From contig JASBYZ010000039.1 of assembly GCA_029983705.1 (NCBI GenBank), positions 1 through 12,384 on the forward strand: 12,384 bases of DNA, in the 5' to 3' direction. Origin of the DNA: Coriobacteriales bacterium. Its GTDB lineage: Bacteria; Actinomycetota; Coriobacteriia; Coriobacteriales; JAEZZM01. A program made the position numbers and the translations under genes. The notes under the pieces are model-generated. The model searched no databases and was not told the DNA's origin. It was given only the letters and a program-made list of their open reading frames with translations. Shown piece by piece: positions 1 to 6,776 of the stretch (its first letter is position 1; every line of letters begins with the position of its first letter).

Positions 1-953
1 ACAATAAATACGAGGCGATTAGTAAATGGGGTTGCCATATCAATTGATATTTCACTGTCGGCCAAAATTCTAAAGGCGCGAGCAATCACATCAATATGCT
101 TAAGGGGCTTACCTGGTCCGTACGGAATAATAAGCCTCACGCGGGCAATGCCTCTTCTGCAGCTCACCCCTGTTGCAATACTTCTTGGAGTATCTGATCC
201 AAAAGAAGTTACTAAGGTTCCATCAGCATCACTAAAGGTGTTTTTAACGCGCATGCGCACACCTGAATTGAGCGCAAGCTCAGCTGCAGGTGCATGCACA
301 ATCTTAGAGCCACGCTTTGCCATCTCAAAAAGCTCACCTGAAGAAATTGTATCAATAATTTGAGCATCTTTAACCACACGTGGATCTGCACTTAAAACAC
401 CGTCAACATCTGAATAAATATCAACATGACTTGCACCGAGGGCAACTCCAAGTGCGCAGGCTGAAGTATCTGAGCCGCCGCGCCCAAGCGTCTTTAAGTT
501 TCCCTCACTATCCATCCCTTGAAAGCCCGTTATAACGGGCACTACTCCAGCAGCTAACACATCCATGATTAAAGCGGTATTAATGCTTTCAATGGTTGCA
601 GCTCCATCAACGCTATCAGTTGCAATTCCTGCGTCATGACCAGACAGCGCACGCGCATCAACGCCCGCGCGCCTTAAGGTATCTGCACATACAACTGCAG
701 AGATCGTCTCGCCCACAGACATGATTAAATCAAGTTCATGTTCAGGAGCTTCACTTGCATCAATTAAAGAAAGTAAGGTATCAGTTGCATAGGGTGCAGG
801 TTTTCTACCAAGCGCAGAAACCACTAGGACAACTTTGTTACCCAGATCAAGCTCACGCTTAACGTGGTGGCTCACTCGAGCTCTCCCCTCTTCTGAACCA
901 ACAGAAGAGCCCCCAAACTTCATTACAACAATATCGCTCTCAAAATTTGTCAT
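1..953 (-). CDS. lysC: Aspartate kinase, C-terminal end cut by the window edge
   Basis: Phosphorylates L-aspartate with ATP, the first committed step towards lysine/diaminopimelate, threonine and methionine, in the cytoplasm. I translated the minus strand from the ATG at 953-951: 317 codons are open to position 3 with no stop, so the gene continues beyond the left edge. The amino-acid kinase domain spans about residues 8-240: KFGGSSV at 12-18, SVGET at 79-83, the GRGGSDTSA nucleotide/substrate loop at 158-166, and DVDGVLSADPR at 182-192. A regulatory ACT region begins near 262 and is interrupted by the edge. About 80-140 residues are missing if the usual family length holds. The start abuts the dapB stop (TAAATG), suggesting translational coupling. 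No strong Shine-Dalgarno is visible. It looks like a stand-alone kinase so far; a C-terminal fusion cannot be excluded because the end is missing. Confidence 0.96.
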   Translation of the reverse strand, partial: MTNFESDIVVMKFGGSSVGSEEGRARVSHHVKRELDLGNKVVLVVSALGRKPAPYATDTLLSLIDASEAPEHELDLIMSVGETISAVVCADTLRRAGVDARALSGHDAGIATDSVDGAATIESINTALIMDVLAAGVVPVITGFQGMDSEGNLKTLGRGGSDTSACALGVALGASHVDIYSDVDGVLSADPRVVKDAQIIDTISSGELFEMAKRGSKIVHAPAAELALNSGVRMRVKNTFSDADGTLVTSFGSDTPRSIATGVSCRRGIARVRLIIPYGPGKPLKHIDVIARAFRILADSEISIDMATPFTNRLVFI

Positions 954-1748
954 TTAGATATCCATTAAGTTCTCAAGGCCAATAACTACACCATCAATAT
1001 CTCCCACAGCTTTAATGGCAAGAAGGACACCCAGCATATAAGATGCTCTGTCAATTGAGTCGTGGCGAAGCGTAAGTGTTTGACCCTTGGAGCCAAAAAT
1101 CACCTCTTGGCTTGCAACAAAGCCATTAGAGCGTACTGAGTGAATTGAAACTGCGTTTGAAATTGCTCCGCGAGCCCCCTCATAGCCTTCAATCTCAGTT
1201 TCTTTGCCTGGTGAGGTCTCAAAACTTGGATCGCGGTTTTCTTCAATTAATTTAGCCGTACGAACTGCAGTTCCTGAAGGAGCATCCTTTTTATTGTTAT
1301 GGTGAAACTCAATAACTTCAGCATCAGGAAAATACTTTGCTGCCATCTTAGAAAAGACCATCATAAGTACTGCACCGGTAGTAAAGTTTGGAGCAACAAA
1401 GAGATTGGCGCCATCTTTAGCGTAGCTGCTGTGGATAGATTTAAACTCTTCTTCAGATACCCCCGTAGTACCTACAACTGAGTGTACCCCGTGTGAAAGT
1501 ATGGTTTTAACATTTTGAGCAACTGCATCTGGACGAGTAAAGTCCACAACAACATCTGCTTTAACTTCATCTAAAAGCGAAGCGAGCTCACCTGCATACG
1601 TAAAAGTCTTACCGTCAATTTCAACTGACTGACCTGCAAGACCCGGATCAAATACACCTACAAGCTCAAGTGCACTGTCAGATACTACACTTGCAACTGT
1701 TTCTTTTCCCATTCTTCCAGCAGCACCAGATACAACAACCTTAATCAT
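954..1748 (-). CDS. dapB: 4-hydroxy-tetrahydrodipicolinate reductase
   Basis: Reduces 4-hydroxy-tetrahydrodipicolinate with NAD(P)H in the diaminopimelate/lysine pathway, feeding peptidoglycan and protein synthesis. The protein is 264 residues, normal for the family. It shows the Rossmann nucleotide loop GAAGRMG at 8-14, VVDFTRP at 67-73, VVGTTG at 91-96, APNFTTG at 119-125, and the catalytic signature EFHHNNKKDAPSGTA at 147-161, with His149/His150 and Lys153 in the places of the known catalytic residues. The open frame extends 26 codons upstream, but the start at 1748 is chosen because the Rossmann strand begins there (MIKVVVSG) and an AAAGGAG sequence lies upstream at 1761-1767. It overlaps the M16 peptidase gene by 8 nt and abuts lysC, so peptidase, dapB and lysC are probably one transcript. 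Confidence 0.97.
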   Translation of the reverse strand: MIKVVVSGAAGRMGKETVASVVSDSALELVGVFDPGLAGQSVEIDGKTFTYAGELASLLDEVKADVVVDFTRPDAVAQNVKTILSHGVHSVVGTTGVSEEEFKSIHSSYAKDGANLFVAPNFTTGAVLMMVFSKMAAKYFPDAEVIEFHHNNKKDAPSGTAVRTAKLIEENRDPSFETSPGKETEIEGYEGARGAISNAVSIHSVRSNGFVASQEVIFGSKGQTLTLRHDSIDRASYMLGVLLAIKAVGDIDGVVIGLENLMDI

Positions 1749-2994
1749 ATAGGCTTTCAGCTCCTTTAAAATCTCTCGGGGTAACAAGGGCAATTGAGGG
1801 GCTTTGAGCATAAAGCTCTTGAGCAAGCTTTAAGATATCTTCTTGATTAATTGCTCTGTAGCCTTCAACTACCTCATCAAATGATTCAATTTTTGTGCCT
1901 ATCACCTCTAAGCTTCCAAGCTTAGACATGTGTGACTGAGTGGACACAAGACGCAGCGTCAAAAGTCCTATAATGTATTCGCGAACACGCTCAAGCTCTT
2001 TTTGAGGAACTTTTTCTTCTGCTATTTTTAAGAGCTCACGCTTAGCTATTTCAATTACTTCTTGAGCGTTATCTGGGCGAGTTCCTGCATAGACGCAAAA
2101 CATTCCCGTATCCTCGTAGCGCTGTGAAAACGAGGAGACTGAATAGGCAAGACCACGCTTTTCTCTTACCTCTTGGAAAAGTCTTGAACTCATGCCTCCG
2201 CCTAAGATGCTGTCGATTAGGGCTGCTACTTTAGTGCGGCTATCATCTTTTGAGATGCTTTCAAAACCAAGACAAATCTGAACTTGCTCTGTATCTTTTT
2301 GAGCAGATACAAGCTTTTTAAAGTCATTTGATTTTAAGAGCTTTCTCTCTTGACGGATGCCGTTTGGCATTGCTTCAAAATAGTTCTCACAAAGCCTAAC
2401 TAATTTCTCATGGTCTACAGCACCCGCTGCAGCTACCACCATATTTGCGCTGTGATAATATTTTTTGTGATACGCATCTACTTGCTCATGCTCAACAGAG
2501 GCAATAATTTCTGGATCTCCAAGGACAGGTTTTCCAAGTGGATGCTTTGGAAAAATTGCATCAGAAAAGAGCTCAAAGACCACATCATCAGGGGTGTCAT
2601 TAGAGCGAGCTATTTCTTCTAATACAACCTCACGTTCAAGTACTATATCCTCATTTTTAAACTGAGAATTTACTACCATATCGCTTAAGATATCAAGTGC
2701 TCCCTCAAGTTTATCTTGAGCAAAACGAGCATGGTAGCAGGTAACTTCTTTAGAGGTGAAAGCATTAAACTCAGCACCTATCGCCTCAAACTCTTCTGAA
2801 ATATCTTGAGCTGAGCGCTTTTTTGTGCCCTTAAACATCATGTGCTCTAAAAAGTGAGAAAGCCCTGCCTCTTGTGGCTCTTCATCACGAGAACCTACAT
2901 GAAACCAAAGGCCTAAGGCAATTGATCGTACCGAGTCTAGATGTTCAGTGATTATAGTGATTCCGTTAGATAAAACCGTTTTTTGATAAAACAT
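1741..2994 (-). CDS. M16 family zinc metallopeptidase (processing-peptidase-like)
   Basis: A pitrilysin/insulinase-type zinc peptidase of the short M16B class (417 residues). The inverted zinc motif HFLEH is at 47-51 (His47, Glu50 catalytic, His51), and the third ligand is Glu127 in EVVLEEI, 76 residues after His51, as expected for the family. A second-domain segment with LGGGMSSRLFQEVREKRGLAYS lies around 263-285. No signal peptide or membrane segment is seen, so it should be cytoplasmic. Homologues next to pnp in actinobacteria are annotated as processing proteases, and their natural substrates are not well defined. The ATG at 2994 is preceded by AAAGGGA and is the first gene after the pnp terminator. 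Its 3' end overlaps dapB by 8 nt. The catalytic set is intact, so an active enzyme is inferred; the substrate is unknown. Confidence 0.95.
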   Translation of the reverse strand: MFYQKTVLSNGITIITEHLDSVRSIALGLWFHVGSRDEEPQEAGLSHFLEHMMFKGTKKRSAQDISEEFEAIGAEFNAFTSKEVTCYHARFAQDKLEGALDILSDMVVNSQFKNEDIVLEREVVLEEIARSNDTPDDVVFELFSDAIFPKHPLGKPVLGDPEIIASVEHEQVDAYHKKYYHSANMVVAAAGAVDHEKLVRLCENYFEAMPNGIRQERKLLKSNDFKKLVSAQKDTEQVQICLGFESISKDDSRTKVAALIDSILGGGMSSRLFQEVREKRGLAYSVSSFSQRYEDTGMFCVYAGTRPDNAQEVIEIAKRELLKIAEEKVPQKELERVREYIIGLLTLRLVSTQSHMSKLGSLEVIGTKIESFDEVVEGYRAINQEDILKLAQELYAQSPSIALVTPRDFKGAESLYD

Positions 2995-3051
2995 AGTCCC
3001 TTTGTGTCAGTTTTCTTGTTCGATTGTGGATAGGTCATTTATTCTCTTACT

Positions 3052-3082
3052 ATAATAGCCATAGAGGATATCTTTTAGACAA
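3052..3082 (-). promoter_or_regulatory. Candidate promoter for the M16 peptidase-dapB-lysC unit
   Basis: On the minus strand a TTGTCT -35-like box (3082-3077) and a TATTAT -10-like box (3057-3052) are separated by 19 nt, slightly long for a sigma-70 type promoter. It lies after the pnp terminator and about 57 nt ahead of the peptidase ATG, where a promoter is needed. Box sequences are seen directly; activity is inferred. Confidence 0.45.
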
Positions 3083-3087
3083 GATAT
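3068..3087. repeat. 7-bp perfect inverted repeat over the candidate -35 box
   Basis: ATATCTT (3068-3074) and AAGATAT (3081-3087) form a perfect inverted repeat with a 6-nt spacer that contains part of the candidate -35 box for the peptidase-dapB-lysC unit. It could be an operator for a dimeric regulator. It is short and AT-rich, so chance is a real alternative. Confidence 0.35.
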
Positions 3088-3103
3088 TTATCTCTTCACA
3101 TGC

Positions 3104-3137
3104 AAAAAGACCTCCAAGCGGCAAAGCTTGAAGGTCT
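3104..3137 (-). terminator. pnp: Intrinsic terminator after pnp
   Basis: Read on the minus strand, AGACCTTCAAGC (3137-3126), a 6-nt loop, then GCTTGGAGGTCT (3119-3108) make a 12-bp stem with one T/G wobble, followed directly by a T run (3108-3104). It begins 38 nt beyond the pnp stop codon and separates pnp from the peptidase-dapB-lysC unit. Confidence 0.9.
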
Positions 3138-3174
3138 CTGCAAAATAAAAGTAAAGTAATTTTATACTTCGTTA

Positions 3175-5373
3175 TTATTTATCTTCATTTCCTGAGTGAT
3201 GTCTACGAGGTTTAGCTCCTCCATCACCTGGACGACGGGTGTGACGTTTATGGTCTGAATCGTCCTTATCATGCTTTTTAGCTGAGCTTTGAGGAGCATC
3301 TGGTTTTTCGAGTCTGTCTAAGGAAATCTTGCCCTTATCGTCAATCTCAATAACCTTAACGTGAACCTCATCACCCACGCTGAGCATATCTTCTACCTTG
3401 TCAATTCTACCGTTAGCAATCTTTGAGATGTGAAGAAGTCCGTCTTTACCTGGTAGAAGCTCTACAAAGGCACCAAAGTTTTGGATTCCTACAACTCTTC
3501 CGTAGTAGTCCTCTCCCACCTCTGGATCTTTAACGATAGCCTCAATTTGAGCTTGGGCCTTCTTGCCGCCATCGTCAGTTGATGCAATAAATACGGTACC
3601 GTCTTCTTGGATGTCAACGGTAGCGCCGGTCTCTTCTTGAATGCCGCGGATAACCTTACCGCCTGAACCAATTACCTCTCTTATTTTGTCAACAGGAATT
3701 GAGATGGTAATGATATGTGGGGCATTATCCTTGGTATCCTCACGAGCCTCAGGAACAACTTCAAGCATCTTATCAAGAACAAATGCACGAGCTTCCTTTG
3801 CTTGCTTGAGCGCACGAGCAAGAATATCAAGTGAGAGGCCTTTTGCCTTATTGTCCATTTGAAGTGCAGTAATACCTTCTGAAGTACCACAAACCTTAAA
3901 GTCCATATCTCCTAAGAAGTCCTCTACACCTTGGATATCGGTAAGTACTACAGACTCATCGCCCTCTTGGATAAGACCCATTGCAATACCAGAAACTGGT
4001 CTTTTAATAGGCACGCCAGCATCCATTAATGCAAGGGTTGAACCGCAGGTAGAAGCCATTGATGATGAACCGTTTGACTCAAGAACCTCTGACACAACTC
4101 TAATTGCATAAGGAAATTCTTCTTCACTTGGAAGCACTGGTACAAGTGCGCGCTCTGCAAGGTGTCCATGTCCAATTTCACGACGCTTTGGAGCACCCAT
4201 TCTGCCAACTTCACCGGTTGAATATGGTGGGAAGTTGTAGTGGTGCATATAGCGCTTACCCTCTACTGGAGAGATGGTATCAAGGCGCTGCCACTCGTTG
4301 AGCATACCAAGGGTTGCAACTGAAAGTACTTGGGTTTGTCCACGAGTAAAGAGCCCAGAGCCATGAACGAGCGGTAGGTAGTCACCAACAACACTAATTG
4401 GTCTAATCTCTTCTGGAGTACGACCGTCAACACGCTCGCCATCTTCAATAATCATCTGGCGCATTGCTTTTTTCTCTAGAAGCTTAAGTTCTACTGGAAT
4501 CTCACGCTCAAACTCTTCAACTTCTTCTTCGCTAAACTCTTCTACAATGCCCTCTTTAATAGCATTTACCTTTTCAATGCGGGTGAGTTTATCAACATCT
4601 TTGAGAGCCTCACGCATTTCATCATAGTGAGCAAATACCTTACCGTGTACGTATTCATTTGGCTCATCAAGAGGATATTCCTTCATTTCAATATCAAGCT
4701 TTTGAGCAAAGCGCTTTTGAGCCTCACAGAACTGAGCAATAGCTTTTTGACCAAACTCCATAGCAGCAAGCATATCTTCTTCGGTAATTTCTTGCGCGCC
4801 AGCTTCAACCATAGAAATAAAATCAGCAGAACCAGCAATTTCTAGGTCAAGATCAGAATTTTCTTGCTCTTGGTAAGTAGGGTTAATCATGAATTCGCCG
4901 CTGTCTTTATCGCGGCCTATTCTTACGCACGCAAGTGGTCCATTAAATGGAACTCCTCCAGCTAAAAGCGCAGCTGATGCACCCATAACTGAAATAACAT
5001 CTGGTGGATTTTTTTGATCTGCAACGAGTGAAGTTGCTACAATGTGAACTTCATTTCTAAATCCATCTGGAAAAGATGGACGAATTGGACGGTCAATCAT
5101 ACGAGCAGTGAGGGTACCCTTATCAGAAGGTTTAGACTCACGCTTGAGGTAGCCGCCAGGGATTCTACCAACCGCATACATCTTTTCAATAAAGTCTACG
5201 GTTAGAGGAAAGAAATCATAGTTCTTTCTCTCATTAGATACTACCGCGGTTACTAATACGGTAGTATCGCCTTGCTTAACTAATACTGCTCCGGTAGCTT
5301 GTTTTGCAAGCTCACCAGACTCGAGGGTGTACTCTTTACCAAACAATTCAAATGTTTCAGTAACTTTTCCCAT
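3175..5373 (-). CDS. pnp: Polyribonucleotide nucleotidyltransferase (PNPase)
   Basis: A phosphorolytic 3'-to-5' exoribonuclease (and polymerase in reverse) that acts in mRNA turnover as a trimeric ring. The 732 residues show the full domain order: RNase PH-like domain 1 (about 5-215, with RIPGGYLKRE at 70-79), helical linker (about 240-305), RNase PH-like domain 2 (about 310-545, with KRREIGHGHLAERAL at 396-410 and LGDMDFKV at 487-494 carrying Asp485 and Asp491 of the catalytic centre), KH domain (about 553-615, IGSGGKVIRGI at 568-578) and S1 domain (about 621-690, GRVVGIQNFGAFVE at 625-638). A charged Lys/His/Arg/Asp-rich tail of about 40 residues follows. The ATG at 5373 gives MGKVTETFEL, a standard start, with a purine-rich GAAGAGAG upstream. 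It lies downstream of rpsO, as in most bacteria, with terminators on either side. Confidence 0.98.
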   Translation of the reverse strand: MGKVTETFELFGKEYTLESGELAKQATGAVLVKQGDTTVLVTAVVSNERKNYDFFPLTVDFIEKMYAVGRIPGGYLKRESKPSDKGTLTARMIDRPIRPSFPDGFRNEVHIVATSLVADQKNPPDVISVMGASAALLAGGVPFNGPLACVRIGRDKDSGEFMINPTYQEQENSDLDLEIAGSADFISMVEAGAQEITEEDMLAAMEFGQKAIAQFCEAQKRFAQKLDIEMKEYPLDEPNEYVHGKVFAHYDEMREALKDVDKLTRIEKVNAIKEGIVEEFSEEEVEEFEREIPVELKLLEKKAMRQMIIEDGERVDGRTPEEIRPISVVGDYLPLVHGSGLFTRGQTQVLSVATLGMLNEWQRLDTISPVEGKRYMHHYNFPPYSTGEVGRMGAPKRREIGHGHLAERALVPVLPSEEEFPYAIRVVSEVLESNGSSSMASTCGSTLALMDAGVPIKRPVSGIAMGLIQEGDESVVLTDIQGVEDFLGDMDFKVCGTSEGITALQMDNKAKGLSLDILARALKQAKEARAFVLDKMLEVVPEAREDTKDNAPHIITISIPVDKIREVIGSGGKVIRGIQEETGATVDIQEDGTVFIASTDDGGKKAQAQIEAIVKDPEVGEDYYGRVVGIQNFGAFVELLPGKDGLLHISKIANGRIDKVEDMLSVGDEVHVKVIEIDDKGKISLDRLEKPDAPQSSAKKHDKDDSDHKRHTRRPGDGGAKPRRHHSGNEDK

Positions 5374-5401
5374 AAAAATAATACTCTCTTCTTTTCTCTA
5401 T

Positions 5402-5422
5402 CAGTAAACCTCATGTTTACTG
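5402..5422 (-). promoter_or_regulatory. pnp: pnp leader hairpin, proximal
   Basis: CAGTAAAC (5402-5409) and GTTTACTG (5415-5422) form a perfect 8-bp stem with a 5-nt loop, about 30-50 nt before the pnp start and just ahead of its ribosome binding region. PNPase controls its own mRNA through a cleaved leader stem in enterobacteria. A similar role here is only inferred from position. Confidence 0.4.
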
Positions 5423-5432
5423 GGCAAACTTT

Positions 5433-5460
5433 CAATCTGATATACCCAAAAATCAGACTG
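5433..5460 (-). promoter_or_regulatory. pnp: pnp leader hairpin, distal
   Basis: On the minus strand CAGTCTGAT (5460-5452), a 10-nt loop rich in T, and ATCAGATTG (5441-5433) form a 9-bp stem with one G/T wobble. It sits 10 nt from the proximal hairpin. No T run follows, so it is not an intrinsic terminator; a leader structure for pnp is the better reading. Confidence 0.35.
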
Positions 5461-5501
5461 TGGACTAAGTCAAAAATCGACAAATACTTAACCCATCTAT
5501 T

Positions 5502-5539
5502 AAAAAAGGGACTAAGCTTATAGAAAGCCGTCCCTTTTT
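5502..5539 (-). terminator. rpsO: Intrinsic terminator after rpsO
   Basis: On the minus strand AAAAAGGGAC (5539-5530) pairs with GTCCCTTTTT (5512-5503), ending in a T run. An inner GCTT/AAGC pairing shortens the loop. It lies 21 nt past the rpsO stop. The A/T symmetry means it could also work on the plus strand. Some read-through into pnp would be expected, as I see no clear pnp promoter after it. Confidence 0.88.
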
Positions 5540-5559
5540 ACGTAAGCTATGTAAAAAAC

Positions 5560-5835
5560 TTACACGTTATCGCGGATACCTAATTTTGCAATTAGTTCAC
5601 GATAGTTCTCAACGTCCTTTTTCTTGATATAAGATAAAAGACGTCTTCTTTGACCAACTAATTGAAGAAGGCCACGACGGGTGTGGAAGTCCTTGTTGTG
5701 CTCTTTCATGTGCTCGGTTAAACCCTTGATGCGATGTGAAAGAATTGCAACCTGAACTTCTGCTGAACCAGAGTCAGACTCTGATTTACCAAACTCTTTA
5801 ATGAGCTCAGCTTTTTGCTCTTTAGTGAGGGGCAT
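5560..5835 (-). CDS. rpsO: 30S ribosomal protein S15
   Basis: Small-subunit protein that binds 16S rRNA early in assembly of the central domain and contacts the 50S subunit. The 91 residues contain the family pattern SGSAEVQVA (22-30), LSHRIKGLTEHMKEHNKDFHTRRGL in two blocks around 32-56, GQRRRLLSYI and a C-terminal LGIRDNV. The frame is open 3 codons further to a GTG at 5844, but that GTG lies inside the AAAGGTGG Shine-Dalgarno (5841-5848), which is 5 nt from the ATG at 5835. The ATG start is therefore preferred. It is followed by a strong terminator and then pnp, the usual order, and is preceded by a 141-nt gap with a candidate promoter. Confidence 0.97.
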   Translation of the reverse strand: MPLTKEQKAELIKEFGKSESDSGSAEVQVAILSHRIKGLTEHMKEHNKDFHTRRGLLQLVGQRRRLLSYIKKKDVENYRELIAKLGIRDNV

Positions 5836-5840
5836 TTGCG

Positions 5841-5848
5841 CCACCTTT
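5841..5848 (-). promoter_or_regulatory. rpsO: Ribosome binding site deciding the rpsO start
   Basis: AAAGGTGG on the minus strand, 5 nt ahead of the ATG at 5835. The upstream in-frame GTG is part of this element and so would lack a Shine-Dalgarno of its own at workable distance. Confidence 0.7.
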
Positions 5849-5922
5849 CTTACTTGTCCGCCTCAAACTGAGAAAAAGTTAAACACTCGATCTAAGTAAG
5901 AGGTATTAATACAGCGCTTTTA

Positions 5923-5951
5923 ATAATAACAGCTCTGAGTAGCTAGTTAAA
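5923..5951 (-). promoter_or_regulatory. rpsO: Candidate rpsO promoter
   Basis: On the minus strand a TATTAT -10-like box (5928-5923) lies exactly 17 nt from a weak TTTAAC -35-like box (5951-5946), about 90 nt ahead of the rpsO ATG in the recO-rpsO gap. No terminator was found after recO in this gap, so read-through from the upstream operon may also supply rpsO transcript. Confidence 0.4.
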
Positions 5952-5976
5952 GACACTTGTAGACATCACATAAACT

Positions 5977-6762
5977 CTAATATTTTTGCTCGATATAAAA
6001 CTCGAGAGCTTTAATGCGCGTATCCAGGTGTTCTCTTGTCCACCAAAAAGCAGCTTTAAAGAGTGCCTTATTAATTTCTTCATGCACCTCAAAGTCTGAA
6101 ATCTCTTCAAAGCTTGAATATATGAGAGCGCTTAACCACTCATGCAAGGTATTGGGCACAAGGTGTGCTCCAAGTAGAAGGTGTGAGCAAGAGTTACAAA
6201 CAAAACCTCCCGCATGAGGGCCAAACCATAGCTTTGCTTCAGGATTAAGCGAGAAAATATCTTCAAAACTCTCTGAGCACATCACGCAATTATTCATCTC
6301 CGGCATAAGCCCGTGCATAGCAAAGAGCTTAAAAATATAGGCTGCAACTAAAAGATCTGCCTCTTTTTTAAGGGAAGCATATTCATCTAAAAAGGTAAGT
6401 GCTTTCTTTGTCATCTCATACATTTGAGCGTTTAGAGCGTCTTGATAAGAGAGCTGAATTGCAAAACTGCACACGATATAGGCAAGATTTGAGTACTCAA
6501 GATCGCACCTTAAGCCTGCATTAGAAGCAAGCGTTGATATCTCTCCTATGGTATCAAGGTTTCTTCCTGGTCTAATCAAAAAATCAGCACAGGTAAATAT
6601 TTGAGCGCGCGCACCAAATTTTCCCCCTGGTTTTCGAGCTCCGTGACAGACTGCGCGGCACTGCTCGCCATTTTTTAATAAGAGGGTTAAAATCGCATCA
6701 GTTTCTTTAAGTTTGGTAGACGCTAAAATAATACCTTCACTATGAATTGCTTGAGCTGCCAT
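5977..6762 (-). CDS. recO: DNA repair protein RecO
   Basis: RecO anneals single strands and, with RecR (and RecF in some bacteria), loads RecA on SSB-covered DNA in gap repair and recombination. The 261-residue protein has the N-terminal OB-fold start AIHSEGIILASTKLKETDAI (5-24), where the family typically reads EGIVL..ETD, a helical middle, and a four-cysteine zinc site with Cys159-x2-Cys162 and Cys189-x2-Cys192. Length is normal. The ATG at 6762 lies 14 nt after the deoC stop; I see no good Shine-Dalgarno before it, which suggests translation coupled to deoC. It is the last gene of the dnaJ-to-recO run. Era-recO neighbourhood is common in many Gram-positives, though here deoC intervenes. 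Confidence 0.95.
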   Translation of the reverse strand: MAAQAIHSEGIILASTKLKETDAILTLLLKNGEQCRAVCHGARKPGGKFGARAQIFTCADFLIRPGRNLDTIGEISTLASNAGLRCDLEYSNLAYIVCSFAIQLSYQDALNAQMYEMTKKALTFLDEYASLKKEADLLVAAYIFKLFAMHGLMPEMNNCVMCSESFEDIFSLNPEAKLWFGPHAGGFVCNSCSHLLLGAHLVPNTLHEWLSALIYSSFEEISDFEVHEEINKALFKAAFWWTREHLDTRIKALEFYIEQKY

Positions 6763-6776
6763 AGGTATAAATAGAA

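Noticed and set aside
148..363. Open frame on the plus strand, 71 codons
   Set aside because: It is antisense to the clearly conserved aspartate kinase coding frame and shows no recognisable motif. The other plus-strand open frames in the window are likewise shadows of the minus-strand genes.
1749..1826. 26-codon upstream extension of dapB
   Set aside because: It lies wholly inside the M16 peptidase gene, does not resemble DapB, and the Rossmann strand begins at the ATG at 1748.
5468..5473. TTGACT on the minus strand as the -35 box of a pnp promoter
   Set aside because: The only -10-like sequence downstream (TATATC) is 23 nt away, too far for a normal promoter. No pnp promoter is claimed.
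5462..5516. Repeated 8-mer GGACTAAG at 5462-5469 and 5509-5516
   Set aside because: Only two short copies, one explained by the rpsO terminator stem; chance is sufficient.
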